In this document: positions 1-9,309 of the stretch, piece by piece
Position numbering within the stretch: the stretch's first letter is position 1
Layout of the letters: every line of letters starts with the position of its first letter
Assembly: GCA_026418275.1 (NCBI GenBank)
Contig: JAOABQ010000009.1
Location: forward strand, 1 to 44,265
Source: Clostridia bacterium
GTDB lineage: Bacteria > Bacillota > Clostridia > Acetivibrionales > DSM-2933
Direction of reading: 5' to 3'
Length of the DNA stretch: 44,265 nt
The notes under the pieces: model-generated
What the model was told of the DNA's origin: nothing
The model's input: only the letters and a program-made list of their open reading frames with translations
Databases searched by the model: none
Program-made: the position numbers and the translations under genes

Positions 1-663
1 TCCATGTTCACCGCTATGAGGGTTTAATCCTGCGACTGCCATTTTTCTTCTCGCAAGACCCAACCGGGACAATGCTATGTGACAACGCTCCAGATAGGCT
101 ACGATCCTATCCATTTTCACCTGTGTGCAAGCATCCTTTAAAGATAGATGGCGGGTCAGGAAAAATATCCTGAGTCCATATACTTCAAACAGAGTCAGCG
201 GATCTTCGGTTCCTGTCAGTTCACCGAACATCTCCGTATGTCCTATCGCCTCAATCCCTGCCGCTTTAATCGATTCTTTGTGAATCGGTGCCGTAGCAAC
301 AGCTTGGATATCCCCCAGCATGCAAAGCCTGGAAGCTTCCTTGATATATTCATATGCTGCTTTCCCGGCCTGCGGTTGGATTTCACCCATTCGCAGTGCT
401 TTTGTATCGACATTGTCTAATGACAGAACATTGATGGTTCCAGCCGTATATCTTCCATTATCAGGATTGTCTACAACATGAAAGGAAGAATTGAGGTTTA
501 AAATACCACTCATGAATTCAAGTACCCTGATGTCGCCAATAACCAATGGTTTGCATTGGTTGTATAATTCTTCATTTTTTAATGCTTTGACAATGATTTC
601 CGGACCTATTCCCGCAGGGTCTCCCATGGTAATGCCAATCACCGGTCTCTCCAATGTTTTCAT
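1..663 (-). CDS. pdxA: 4-hydroxythreonine-4-phosphate dehydrogenase family protein, 5' part (PdxA)
   Basis: This is the first 221 codons of a gene that runs off the left edge. The product starts MKTLERPVIGITMGDPAG and contains the PdxA-type nucleotide-binding start (TMGDPAGIGPE), TAPIHKES, GHTEMF and LNPHSGEHG. PdxA (usually about 330 residues) oxidises 4-phosphohydroxy-L-threonine in the DXP-dependent vitamin B6 pathway. Close paralogues (PdxA2/DenD type) act on erythronate or threonate 4-phosphate, and sequence alone does not separate the two here. No pdxJ or other B6 gene is in view, so the catabolic paralogue remains possible. The ATG at 663 directly abuts AGGAGG with no spacer; the in-frame TTG at 654 (giving MERPVIGIT) has a 9-nt spacer and may be the true start. 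Confidence 0.88.
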   Translation of the reverse strand, partial: MKTLERPVIGITMGDPAGIGPEIIVKALKNEELYNQCKPLVIGDIRVLEFMSGILNLNSSFHVVDNPDNGRYTAGTINVLSLDNVDTKALRMGEIQPQAGKAAYEYIKEASRLCMLGDIQAVATAPIHKESIKAAGIEAIGHTEMFGELTGTEDPLTLFEVYGLRIFFLTRHLSLKDACTQVKMDRIVAYLERCHIALSRLGLARRKMAVAGLNPHSGEHG

Positions 664-838
664 CCTCCTGTAGAATTTCTCTTCCAAGTACCCGAGCTTA
701 ATCGCCGGCTATGAGTCAATTTCAAAGGGTCCATCAGCTGAATACGCCACTTTCACCCCTCATCATGCTACCCACATTATGACATAATTATCTCATAAAT
801 CAAAGAATGTTTTTTATTGTGGAGCGGTAATAAAAGTC

Positions 839-867
839 TTGAATTTTTTCGAGTTATGCATTATAAT
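839..867 (+). promoter_or_regulatory. sigma-A-type promoter of the tRNA-Pro gene
   Basis: TTGAAT (839-844) and a perfect TATAAT (862-867) are separated by 17 nt, and the tRNA begins 18 nt after the -10 box. Spacing and position fit a housekeeping promoter driving the tRNA alone. Confidence 0.75.
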
Positions 868-884
868 TTACATGTTATGAATCT

Positions 885-961
885 CGGGGTGTGGCTCAGC
901 TTGGTAGAGCGTCTGGTTCGGGACCAGAAGGCCGGAGGTTCAAATCCTCTCACTCCGACCA
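885..961 (+). tRNA. tRNA-Pro (anticodon CGG)
   Basis: A 77-nt cloverleaf with a 7-bp acceptor stem (CGGGGTG / CACTCCG, one G-T), a D arm with GGTAGAGC, a 5-bp anticodon stem TCTGG/CCAGA with loop TTCGGGA, and a T arm GGAGG/CCTCT with loop TTCAAAT. The anticodon CGG lies at 919-921 and decodes proline CCG. The 3' CCA is encoded (959-961). It is a single-gene unit with its own promoter and terminator. Confidence 0.96.
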
Positions 962-968
962 AATATGA

Positions 969-1005
969 AAAGGCTCAGGTGTTTTCACTTGGGTCTTTAT
1001 TATTT
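969..1005 (+). terminator. Rho-independent terminator of tRNA-Pro
   Basis: A 13-bp stem including G-T pairs (969-981 with 986-998), a TTTT loop and the T-rich tail TTTATTATTTC lies a few nucleotides after the tRNA CCA end. Confidence 0.75.
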
Positions 1006-1260
1006 CTTTGCACCCGATATGGAATGAAATTTACCCTAAACCCATCCTTCCCACTTTACAATGTAAGTTGGTCCGATTACAATATAAATAAAAGGATATT
1101 CTTTAGTATAGCCAGCAGTTAAACATACGCGTTTTTTAATATGTTACTCATGGGACGAAACTTGCTGTCATTTTTGAAATTATAAAGCAGCAAACTAAAA
1201 AGAATCATTGCTTTTACTAAAACACCAATTTGATAAATAGTTGAAGGAGCAGATATAACT

Positions 1261-1932
1261 ATGCTCAATAGTTTTATAAATAGCCTCAATGATGCAGAGA
1301 AAGTACTTTCAAAGGAAAACCTCCTTATATTTGATAAAATGCTTGCTTATATGAAAGAATGTGATGTTCCGGATCAATATATTGAAGAATCTTCTCAGAC
1401 GCTTCTTAAAATATTTTTAAAGGCCGAGAATGAAGGCACTCCTGTCATGGAGGCTCTCGGTACCGATGATTACAAAGCCTACTGTGATTTCATGTATGAA
1501 AAGCAAATGGGCTCAAAAACCAGAAAACAAATTTTTCTTCGTCTTTCGAGCATGGTGGCCTTGACAATATCCCTTTTTACACTGCTTGAATATGCTACAC
1601 AGACACTTTTTACCCTCACAGAACATAGGGCTTTTTCCTTTCGCTATACGATCTCTTATGGAATCTTAATTCAATATGTAGTTATTTCAATTGCAACAGT
1701 GTTTGCCTTTCTGCATATTCACAAACAACAATCCATGAAAAAAAGCAAGACTTCCAAAGCAAACGATATTTTATTTATTCTGGTTTTTTGCAGCATTTTC
1801 AGCATTTTTGAAATATCCAACCCGCTCGGTAGAAACTACACTTTTGTAATACTGCCGGTTTATTCTATCCTAGTTCCATCCATACTCCTATATCTAGGGT
1901 TCGGCTACTATCAAAGGCGATATCGCAGTTAG
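1261..1932 (+). CDS. membrane protein with DUF1048-like N-terminal domain, function unknown
   Basis: The 223-residue product has a soluble helical N-terminal half (about 1-85) that includes EGTPVMEALGTDDYKAYCDF, reminiscent of DUF1048-type helical domains. This is followed by about four hydrophobic segments: near residues 92-112, 125-153, 167-186 and 195-217. The start ATG is preceded by GAAGGAG. It stands alone between the tRNA and a hairpin terminator at 1983-2033. In some Bacillota such domains sit next to PadR-type regulators, but no regulator is present here. It is likely an integral membrane protein; the family assignment is tentative and no function is proposed. Confidence 0.7.
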   Translation: MLNSFINSLNDAEKVLSKENLLIFDKMLAYMKECDVPDQYIEESSQTLLKIFLKAENEGTPVMEALGTDDYKAYCDFMYEKQMGSKTRKQIFLRLSSMVALTISLFTLLEYATQTLFTLTEHRAFSFRYTISYGILIQYVVISIATVFAFLHIHKQQSMKKSKTSKANDILFILVFCSIFSIFEISNPLGRNYTFVILPVYSILVPSILLYLGFGYYQRRYRS

Positions 1933-1982
1933 AAGGGTAAATATAATTTCAAAGTTACCTGCTTTCAATATGAAACCATATA

Positions 1983-2033
1983 TAAATCCAGGACTTAAAA
2001 AAGCTTCGTCATTTTAAGTTTCTGGATTTTTTT
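1983..2033 (+). terminator. terminator after the 1261 membrane gene
   Basis: AAATCCAG...CTTAAAA pairs with TTTTAAG...CTGGATTT across a short loop, with a small internal mismatch, and is followed by a T7 run interrupted by A. Confidence 0.75.
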
Positions 2034-2129
2034 ATAGAATAAATATCAATCATTTCGGAAACATATATAATACTTATTTGCATTTAATTAAAGCTTATGG
2101 CATTTTTCGCGTCAGGTGGAGGGAGTTTT

Positions 2130-2615
2130 TTGGAAAATAAAAAAACACCAGGAGATTTAAAAGAATGTGATGTAATCATAACCGTCTATAACCATTACCA
2201 ACAGTTGGCTTTAAATGAACACTGCCGGATTAATGAGAGAATGACGCATTTTTTTCTTGGAAATACATTTCTTTTTAGTGGATTTATTTCTTGCGTTGCA
2301 GTAAGTTCCCAAAATCCTTTTTTCTTTTTAATGGCTAGGATTCGGTTTTGGCTTCCTATCATTTCTGTCCTGCTGGCCTTTATCTATGCCTTATTTTTTA
2401 TTATTCCCACCATAAAAGCACTTAAAGTATGGAGTTCCAAGCTGGAGGAAATTGAGAAAAAGTACCTCAATCAATATATGGAATTGGTTTGTCTGCCCTT
2501 TGAAGCCAGAAAAAAGTTCAGTAAATATGCTTCCTGGCCATTATATATCGGCTTTCCCCTACAACTAATTTTCTTCATTATCCTGTGGGGAATTTCTATT
2601 CATGCCTACTTCTAA
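2130..2615 (+). CDS. small membrane protein, unknown function
   Basis: The product is 161 residues if translation starts at TTG 2130, which sits 6 nt after a strong GGTGGAGGGAG. An upstream in-frame ATG (2097) lacks a ribosome binding site and would place that Shine-Dalgarno inside the gene. A short acidic N-terminus is followed by a helix with the run NEHCRINERM. Three hydrophobic segments follow, around FFLGNTFLFSGFISCVAV, FWLPIISVLLAFIYALFFII and WPLYIGFPLQLIFFIILWG. A charged segment rich in Lys/Glu lies between the second and third. I do not recognise the family. It follows the terminator of the previous gene, so it is probably transcribed separately. Confidence 0.65.
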   Translation: MENKKTPGDLKECDVIITVYNHYQQLALNEHCRINERMTHFFLGNTFLFSGFISCVAVSSQNPFFFLMARIRFWLPIISVLLAFIYALFFIIPTIKALKVWSSKLEEIEKKYLNQYMELVCLPFEARKKFSKYASWPLYIGFPLQLIFFIILWGISIHAYF

Positions 2616-3017
2616 GTCATGGTTTTTCAGTATATGAAAAATATGCACTCCATCCATCACAGTATGTTTTCAAAACATATGAATCATGGTATAATAAAGT
2701 CAAACTCACACTATAAAAGCTGTCATAAAAACCAAACCATTTGTTTGCTGCATCTTTCTCAAGCACAATCATTTCACACGCATCCGATGGTTGGCTGTCA
2801 TGACATGAACAGCTTTATCCTTTATTCTTAGTAACTAACAAATAATTTAAGTACTAGAACATACTTGAATAAACATAAAATCTACTATAGTGTACATTCA
2901 CCATTTTCATATGTTATATTATTAATACCCGCTGCAGTAATATATATTTTTCTTCATATTCAAACTTCACAATATCCTTATGACTCAGTACCAATTCTTT
3001 AAGTGAGGAGATCATCT
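2616..3017. other. 400-bp intergenic region upstream of the kinase-GGDEF gene
   Basis: This AT-rich stretch has no convincing gene; a 70-codon open frame at 2619 has no ribosome binding site and unusual His/Met/Ser-rich composition. It contains a 17-nt palindrome, TATGTTTT-C-AAAACATA (2663-2679), that overlaps a weak -35-like TTTTCA (2667-2672). A TATAAT box follows 17 nt later (2690-2695). This could be a regulated promoter with a long leader for the 3018 gene, but that is conjecture. Confidence 0.4.
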
Positions 3018-6000
3018 ATGAGTTTACTGGGTAATATCATCAATTATAAATATAAAATTTCAAATCAAATTGGTGAAGGTGCCATGAGCACAGTATGGCT
3101 TGCAGAAGACATTTCTGCCAAAGGTCAAGTTGCCATTAAAGTGCTGAAAAAAGACGTCACATCCAGCAGAGTTGAAGATATCATCCGGTTTAGAAATGAA
3201 GCAACAACTGTTTCCAAGCTCAACGTCCCCAATATTGTTAAAGTTTATGAAATCGGTGAGCTTGATAATATACATTATATTGTAATGGAGTACGTTCAGG
3301 GAAAAAGTCTTTTTGATTTTATTGAAGAGGAAGAGAATATTTCTGTTTCAGATTCCATTGATATCATTCTGGAAATTTGTAAAGCCTTGGATATTATTCA
3401 TAACGCCAATATCATACACAGGGACTTAAAACCGGGAAATATGATCATTAACTGTGTAGAAGAAAACAGAAATAAAAAGTTTATGGTTAAGTTAATCGAT
3501 TTCGGACTTGCCCAAGTACGTGAATTCAATGTGAAAGATACGGGTGAAATTGTAGGTACTTTAAGTTATATGTCACCGGAGCAAAGCGGCGCGATCAAAA
3601 GAAGTGTGGATCAACGAAGCGATTTATATTCTTTAGGGGTTATTTTTTATCAACTTTTAACAGGAGAACTTCCATTCCATGCCGATCGAATCAATAGCAT
3701 TATATATCAACATGTAGCAAAACTCCCTGAGAAACTGATTAAATTCAATTCAAGCATTCCGCAAATATTGGAAAAGATAGTTTTGAAACTTCTTGAAAAG
3801 GAACCGGAGAGAAGATATCAAAGCGCAGCCGGTCTTATCAGTGATCTTCAAAAAGTAAAAACAGGGCAGGAGAATTTTGTCCCGGGTATGGATGATAAGA
3901 TTATTAAACTTGATTACCGGACCAATCTCATCGGAAGGGAAGAGGAATTCGAAGTATTAAAAGGAATTCTCGATCAGGCATTGACAGGAAAAGGCAAATT
4001 GTGTCTTATCAGCGGTGAAGCCGGGCGAGGAAAAACCAGGTTGGTTGAGGAGCTTCGAAATTATGCTTTTGAAAAAAGGGCTACCTTTATAGACGGTAAA
4101 TGCTTCTCGGGTAAAAGTAAAATCCCTTACGGTCCTTTTAAGGATGCGTTGAACGTTTACGTCAGAAATTTCAGCAAATATCCCGAATCCAAAAGAACCA
4201 AAATTAAAGAAAAAATGAGAGGCTTTATAGATGAACTTGGCGGTGTTATCCTAAAACTAAATCCTGTTGTGGAAGAAGTATTGGGCGAATGTCCGCCCCT
4301 GGTGGAACTGGACATTCAAAAAGAAAATCAACGTTTCCTAACCGTTGTAAGTCAATTTTTTTATAACCTTGGAAAAATAGAAAAGGGCATTGTAATCATG
4401 CTTGACGATCTTCAATGGTCGGATGAAGGCAGCTTGGATTTATTAAATGAACTTATTAAGGAAATTTCCAAATATCCAGTACTGATTGTTGGCACCTATA
4501 GAGATAACGAGCTTTATGAAGACCATGGTGTAAGCCGTTTTTTAAATAATATGGATCCGGGTGATCCCGTACTAAAAGAAATTAAACTTACATCTTTTGA
4601 CCAAAAAGCAATGAACAAGTTTTTATCTACCCTTCTATTTGACAATGAAGCAAATATTAAGGAAATTTCTGAATTTATTTTGTTAAAAAGTAAGGGAAAC
4701 CCTTTCTTTGCAATAGAAATTCTAAGACAACTGATTAACGATAAGGCAATTACCCGTAATTGCGGAAAATGGCAAGCAGACAAGGAAATTTTCAACAAGC
4801 TTGAAATTTCTCCTACCATCGTGGATATACTCATCAAAAAAATATCTTTACTGGGCGAAAAGGAAAAGAATGTATTGTCTTATGCCGCTATTATCGGCAG
4901 AAAGTTTAACATTGAGTTACTCTTTTCTTTAAGCGAGCTTACCATGGAAGATACCGTTCAAGGAATTGACAAGGCAATCCAGCTCCAACTTCTTGAAGAG
5001 GACCTTCTGGAAAGAAGAAAAATTTCCTTTGCACACGATAGGATTAAGGAAGCTTTCTATAAAAATATCAGTGATGAAAAGAAAAAATATTTACATTTAA
5101 AAATTGCAAGCACCATTGAAAGCATCTATAGTGATGAAATCGATAAAGTAATTTTCGATTTAGCTTACCATTATACAGAAGGTGACAATAAGGAAAAAAT
5201 TCTTCAATATGCGTATCCTGCTGCAATAAAAGCAAAGCAAAATTATGCAAACGAAGAAGCCATTATCTACTTCAAGCAGGTCATCGAGATCCTTGAGCAA
5301 AATGGCCTTAAGGGAAATGACAAATGGATTGAATGTATGGAGAATGTGGGTGAAATATGCCTCATCTTTGCAAAAACCGATGAAGCTATTCAGACTCTGA
5401 ACGGACTTTTACCCTACCTCAAAGAAAAATTGAAAAGAGCTAATGCTTTGAAACAGATCAGCAATGCTTATTATAAAAAGGGCGACTATGAAAAGTGTGA
5501 AAAATTTGGTATTCTAGGTCTCGAGCTCCTTGGGGAAAAGCCTCCGGTTAAAAAGCTTCAGTCTTTGTATACCATTGCAAAGGAAAAGATGATGCGCTCC
5601 TGGTATAATACCTTGACTGCGGGAAATATAAAGGATTCCGACAGCCTGGAGGTTGAAGAGACCAAACAAACCATATGGCTTTACTTTGTACTCTGTGCAG
5701 CTTATTCTTTAAGCGGAAGCGAAAAATTTATCAGTACCGTTTTAAGAATGGTCAACCTATCTGAGAGAAAGATCGGAAAGTCTAAGGAATTGGGGCTCAG
5801 TATGATGATTTATGCCTTATACCTTGCTGAAATCCCTAAATTTTCAGAAGCCCTCAGGTTCCATAAAAGAGCTTTAGACATCCGAAAAGTACTGAACGAT
5901 GAATGGGGAGTGGCGCAAAGCTACTGCAACATGGGCTATTATTACAAATGCAAAGGTGAATACCGGAAAAGCATTGATTGCTTTAAAGAGAATATTAAAA

Positions 6001-7874
6001 TCCTCACTAAAATCGGTGATTTAGGAGAAATCGGAGCCGGTATCAGTGCCCTTGCCGGTGCTTATATCAACTTGTCCGACTACAACCAGGCCAAAATTGA
6101 AAATGAGAACTACCGTGATCTGACCAAAAAGTTAAAAAGCTCTTTCGGTACAGTCATTGTCCATATGCACGAAATACTGTTTTATACTGAAACAGGTGAT
6201 TTTGACGAGGCAGAAAGAAGTGGTACGGAAGCTCACAAATTGGCTGAAGAGTCAGGTGATATGTATCTTACCTGTGTGATCGGGACCCTGCTTGGAAGGC
6301 TATACTGTGAAACGGGAGAGATTTCAAAATCGATTGCATATCTGGAAGCATCCAGAGAGCTTTATCAAAAAAACCGGTTTCTAAAAGAATATACCTCCCC
6401 ACTGTTTCCCTTTTTGGCAGAAGCCTATATTACCCAATATAACATGGATAAAGTAGGTATGCGAAAATCGGAAGAACGTTTTCATCTCAAAAGAATAAAA
6501 CATGCATGTATGGATGCATTAATCAATACACAAAACTGGATTACTTTCCATGGCACTTCACTAAGAGCATGTGCAAAGTATTATGCATTAATCGGAAGTG
6601 TCAGCAAAGCAGAAAAAACATTTCATGACAGTATAAAACTCTGTGAACAATTGGAGCGGAAGTATGAACATGCCATGAGTCTTTATGAGTACGGAAAATT
6701 TCTTGCACAAACCGGGAATTCGGAAAAAGCAGCAGACCATTATCAATCTGCATACAGCATATTTAAATCTATCGGATCAAAGGTTTACAAAAAAAGACTG
6801 GCCAACCATCTCGGGATCAAGGAAGAAAACACCAGCGCAGTTGAAAGGTTTACAAAGGACCTGCGGTACAACCAGAAACTATCCTCTATTCTGGAACTTA
6901 CACAGCAAATTAGTTCCATATTAAATCTGGATATACTTCTGGAAAAGGTAATGTCGGTAGCCATTGAAGTCACCGGAGCCCAAAACGGCTATATCATGAT
7001 CAAGGATGAAAAGTCCGGGGATTTAACCGTTAAGGTACAAAAAAATATAGATGGCAGCAACATAGAAACAGAAGGCTTTTCAAAAAGTATTCTGAACGAG
7101 GTCCTTTTGAAGGGCGAAACCGTATTGACAACCAATGCCATGGAAGATGAGAAATTCGGTTCATTCCAAAGCGTATTCTTAAATGAACTAAAATCCGTCC
7201 TATGTACCCCCCTTAAATACAATAACGAAATTATTGGCGTTTGCTATCTTGATAATCCGCTTTCCAGTTGGGTTTTCACCGAGGAAATTATGGATGCCTT
7301 AAGTGTTATGATGACCCAGGCAGCAACTTCCATTCAAAATGCCAGACTTTATGAGGCCGCCATTACAGACGGACTTACCGGCCTTATTACACATAAGCAT
7401 TTCAAATCGGTTCTGAAAAAGGAAATTGAGCGGGCTGACCGGTATAACCATCATGTTGCACTCATTATGTTTGATATTGATCACTTTAAAAAGATTAATG
7501 ATACCTATGGTCATCCGATTGGGGATAAAGCCTTGATCAGTGTTGCAAAAATCGTTAAAGAAAAATTCAGATCGGTAGATTATGTTGCCAGATATGGCGG
7601 TGAAGAATTTGCCATTATTATTCCGGAAGCAAATTTAAACGGTCTTTCCGTTGCTGCTGAAGAGCTTCGAAAAGCTATTGAGAACACTGAAATCCTGTGT
7701 GATAAACAGCGGCTTAAATTAACCGTAAGTGTAGGCGCCTCCATGTTTCCTCATCACGGGCATGATCCTGACGCCCTCATTAAAACTGCCGATGAATGCC
7801 TGTACTCTTCAAAACAAAATGGGCGAAATCAGGTCACTATACCATCTTTCTTCCCCCAGGCTTCCTCCGACTGA
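3018..7874 (+). CDS. Ser/Thr protein kinase - AAA ATPase - TPR - GAF - diguanylate cyclase (GGDEF) hybrid
   Basis: The start is ATG 3018, with GAGGAG 7 nt upstream (a GTG at 3003 is in frame but lacks a site). The 1618-residue product contains, in order: a Hanks-type kinase (about 10-275) with glycine loop IGEGAMSTVW, K41, HRDLKPGN (134-141) and D161FG; an AAA/STAND-type ATPase with Walker A GEAGRGKT (333-340) and Walker B LDDLQ (462-466); a helical TPR-like region (about 720-1270); a GAF domain (about 1290-1440); and a GGDEF domain (about 1446-1610) with GGEEF (1527-1531). The inhibitory c-di-GMP site RSVD (1518-1521) lies exactly five residues before GGEEF. All key residues look intact, so both kinase activity and c-di-GMP synthesis are predicted. 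There are no membrane segments, so it is cytosolic. The kinase-ATPase-TPR-GAF backbone is known from large bacterial signalling kinases; the GGDEF output makes it a possible bridge from phosphorylation to c-di-GMP. Confidence 0.93.
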   Translation: MSLLGNIINYKYKISNQIGEGAMSTVWLAEDISAKGQVAIKVLKKDVTSSRVEDIIRFRNEATTVSKLNVPNIVKVYEIGELDNIHYIVMEYVQGKSLFDFIEEEENISVSDSIDIILEICKALDIIHNANIIHRDLKPGNMIINCVEENRNKKFMVKLIDFGLAQVREFNVKDTGEIVGTLSYMSPEQSGAIKRSVDQRSDLYSLGVIFYQLLTGELPFHADRINSIIYQHVAKLPEKLIKFNSSIPQILEKIVLKLLEKEPERRYQSAAGLISDLQKVKTGQENFVPGMDDKIIKLDYRTNLIGREEEFEVLKGILDQALTGKGKLCLISGEAGRGKTRLVEELRNYAFEKRATFIDGKCFSGKSKIPYGPFKDALNVYVRNFSKYPESKRTKIKEKMRGFIDELGGVILKLNPVVEEVLGECPPLVELDIQKENQRFLTVVSQFFYNLGKIEKGIVIMLDDLQWSDEGSLDLLNELIKEISKYPVLIVGTYRDNELYEDHGVSRFLNNMDPGDPVLKEIKLTSFDQKAMNKFLSTLLFDNEANIKEISEFILLKSKGNPFFAIEILRQLINDKAITRNCGKWQADKEIFNKLEISPTIVDILIKKISLLGEKEKNVLSYAAIIGRKFNIELLFSLSELTMEDTVQGIDKAIQLQLLEEDLLERRKISFAHDRIKEAFYKNISDEKKKYLHLKIASTIESIYSDEIDKVIFDLAYHYTEGDNKEKILQYAYPAAIKAKQNYANEEAIIYFKQVIEILEQNGLKGNDKWIECMENVGEICLIFAKTDEAIQTLNGLLPYLKEKLKRANALKQISNAYYKKGDYEKCEKFGILGLELLGEKPPVKKLQSLYTIAKEKMMRSWYNTLTAGNIKDSDSLEVEETKQTIWLYFVLCAAYSLSGSEKFISTVLRMVNLSERKIGKSKELGLSMMIYALYLAEIPKFSEALRFHKRALDIRKVLNDEWGVAQSYCNMGYYYKCKGEYRKSIDCFKENIKILTKIGDLGEIGAGISALAGAYINLSDYNQAKIENENYRDLTKKLKSSFGTVIVHMHEILFYTETGDFDEAERSGTEAHKLAEESGDMYLTCVIGTLLGRLYCETGEISKSIAYLEASRELYQKNRFLKEYTSPLFPFLAEAYITQYNMDKVGMRKSEERFHLKRIKHACMDALINTQNWITFHGTSLRACAKYYALIGSVSKAEKTFHDSIKLCEQLERKYEHAMSLYEYGKFLAQTGNSEKAADHYQSAYSIFKSIGSKVYKKRLANHLGIKEENTSAVERFTKDLRYNQKLSSILELTQQISSILNLDILLEKVMSVAIEVTGAQNGYIMIKDEKSGDLTVKVQKNIDGSNIETEGFSKSILNEVLLKGETVLTTNAMEDEKFGSFQSVFLNELKSVLCTPLKYNNEIIGVCYLDNPLSSWVFTEEIMDALSVMMTQAATSIQNARLYEAAITDGLTGLITHKHFKSVLKKEIERADRYNHHVALIMFDIDHFKKINDTYGHPIGDKALISVAKIVKEKFRSVDYVARYGGEEFAIIIPEANLNGLSVAAEELRKAIENTEILCDKQRLKLTVSVGASMFPHHGHDPDALIKTADECLYSSKQNGRNQVTIPSFFPQASSD

Positions 7875-7875
7875 T

Positions 7876-7911
7876 AAAAAACAGGCTCCATCTTAAGCCT
7901 GTTTTTTTTAT
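7876..7911 (+). terminator. bidirectional terminator between the kinase-GGDEF and vanW-like genes
   Basis: AAACAGGCT pairs with AGCCTGTTT across an 8-nt loop. There is a T8 run on the plus strand and a T6 run on the minus strand, so it can end transcription of both converging genes. Confidence 0.85.
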
Positions 7912-8017
7912 TGCGTGTAACGTACTAGCATCCAATGCTTTTGAAGCAACCAAAGAAGGAAATAGTATTGACTTTTCATCTTAACTTGTACAGTTAGAAA
8001 CAATAAAATCCTTACTT

Positions 8018-8839
8018 CTATGCTTTTTCAACATAGCTTTCGGGAACATATTTGACCTTTGCAAAATTCTTTGTAATCAACTCAGTTTCAAGCACTTTTC
8101 CGCCTTGAAATTTTGCAATTTTCTCTCTCCATATTTCATTTTTTCTGTAATATTCTCCATTCATCTTAATAAAGCAATGGTTTTTCTCAAAAACATGGTA
8201 AGCAAAGTCCAGCTCCCTATCAATTCTAAGCTCGCCCTCCAGGCATTTCTTTGAAATCCAAAGTTTGATCTGGAAAGTATAGGGTGTTTCATTTGTAAAC
8301 CGGTAATCCCTGTAATTATAAAAAACAGTGGCTCCACTGCCAAAAGGCAGCACTCTCCCATCATCGGGAAAAGGATCAAAGCTATGATGGTACCGCTCAG
8401 TCACTTGAAGGGGACTGTGAATCACCAACCAGTGAATCAGGTTTGAAAGCTGACATAACCCTCCTCCAATGCCCTCTCTTGCCTCACCATAGGAAAGTTC
8501 CATCCCCGGAAGGTATCCTTTTTTTTTGGTAGGATAGCCCACTAACTTGCAAAATGAAAATGTCTCACCAGGCTTAATGATTATGCCGTTTATATGTTGA
8601 ATGGCAATTTTCAAATTGGTTACTTTGTTGTATTGAAGCCGGACATCACTGTTTCCCAGTTTTTTTATCAAAACCGATTGATGCTTTTTTACCCTGTAAG
8701 GTAAGCTTTCCTCTGCTTTTATTTTAGCAAACTTTTTATTCCCCAAATACCATTCCAGATACCTGAGCATTCTCTTTTGCCAGACAGAAACAAAATAGAA
8801 CAAAGGATGCCTCTCACTTAAAAGCTTTTTGCGGCCCAT
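8018..8839 (-). CDS. VanW family protein
   Basis: The 273-residue product has the VanW domain core: INGIIIKPGETFSFCKLVG, then YGEAREGIGGGLCQLSNLIH, then PFGSGATVFYNYRDYRFTN. The family was named from glycopeptide-resistance clusters, but its biochemical role is not established. Most members occur outside resistance loci, as here, and no van ligase or racemase gene is nearby. The start chosen (ATG at 8839) has GGAGG 5 nt upstream; an upstream in-frame ATG (8851) would put that site inside the gene. There is no clear signal peptide and the N-terminus is basic. It converges on the kinase-GGDEF gene and shares its terminator. Confidence 0.85.
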   Translation of the reverse strand: MGRKKLLSERHPLFYFVSVWQKRMLRYLEWYLGNKKFAKIKAEESLPYRVKKHQSVLIKKLGNSDVRLQYNKVTNLKIAIQHINGIIIKPGETFSFCKLVGYPTKKKGYLPGMELSYGEAREGIGGGLCQLSNLIHWLVIHSPLQVTERYHHSFDPFPDDGRVLPFGSGATVFYNYRDYRFTNETPYTFQIKLWISKKCLEGELRIDRELDFAYHVFEKNHCFIKMNGEYYRKNEIWREKIAKFQGGKVLETELITKNFAKVKYVPESYVEKA

Positions 8840-9309
8840 ATTTTCCTCCATCCATCTTCTTATTTATACGGATTATTTTACACTTTCGATTTAACAGGAA
8901 AATGAATTCCATGTAACAAACTTGTAAACTATAAATAACCGGATAAAGATTTTACATCACACTTCAATTTCCTTGATTTAATATCGTGAAAATTCAATTT
9001 ATCCATGCAAAACCATTTTCACCACATATAGAAAGAGTATAGGAAATTTTCTTTTACAGTTTGTTATTCTCATTATTGATCTGTTTTCATAGAATTTCTC
9101 GCTATAATGAAAAAAAAATGGTATAATTCTAAAAAACCTTGGTATTAATTTTTTAAATTCATCTATAGATACGCAAAAAACATTTCACATTTGACTATTA
9201 CAATTAGAGCTAAAACCCTTCGCTAAATGCTCCGTCAAATACAAAGTTTTTAGTGCGGTCTCTATATATAAATAAATTACTGAAATTATATAACAGGAGG
9301 AACAATGTG
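8840..9309. other. AT-rich intergenic region upstream of aroC
   Basis: No gene was found. The region holds one copy of a 46-nt dispersed repeat (8977-9022) and two TATAAT-like boxes (around 9104 and 9123) without a good -35 partner. Either could belong to an aroC promoter. Confidence 0.5.
8977..9022 (+). repeat. 46-nt dispersed intergenic repeat, copy 1
   Basis: It matches 24226-24271 at 42 of 46 positions, in the same orientation, with no similarity beyond the ends. Each copy carries an internal inverted repeat GTGAAAAT...ATTTTCAC that could form an 8-bp stem with a loop of about 20 nt. Both copies lie between genes. Confidence 0.7.

Noticed and set aside
2619..2831. 70-codon open frame with many His, Ser and Met
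   Set aside because: No ribosome binding site, composition unlike a protein, and it overlaps the palindrome and promoter-like boxes.
8018..8839. Glycopeptide resistance locus suggested by VanW
   Set aside because: No vanA/B-type ligase, vanH, vanX or VanRS pair adjoins it; VanW-domain proteins are common outside resistance clusters.
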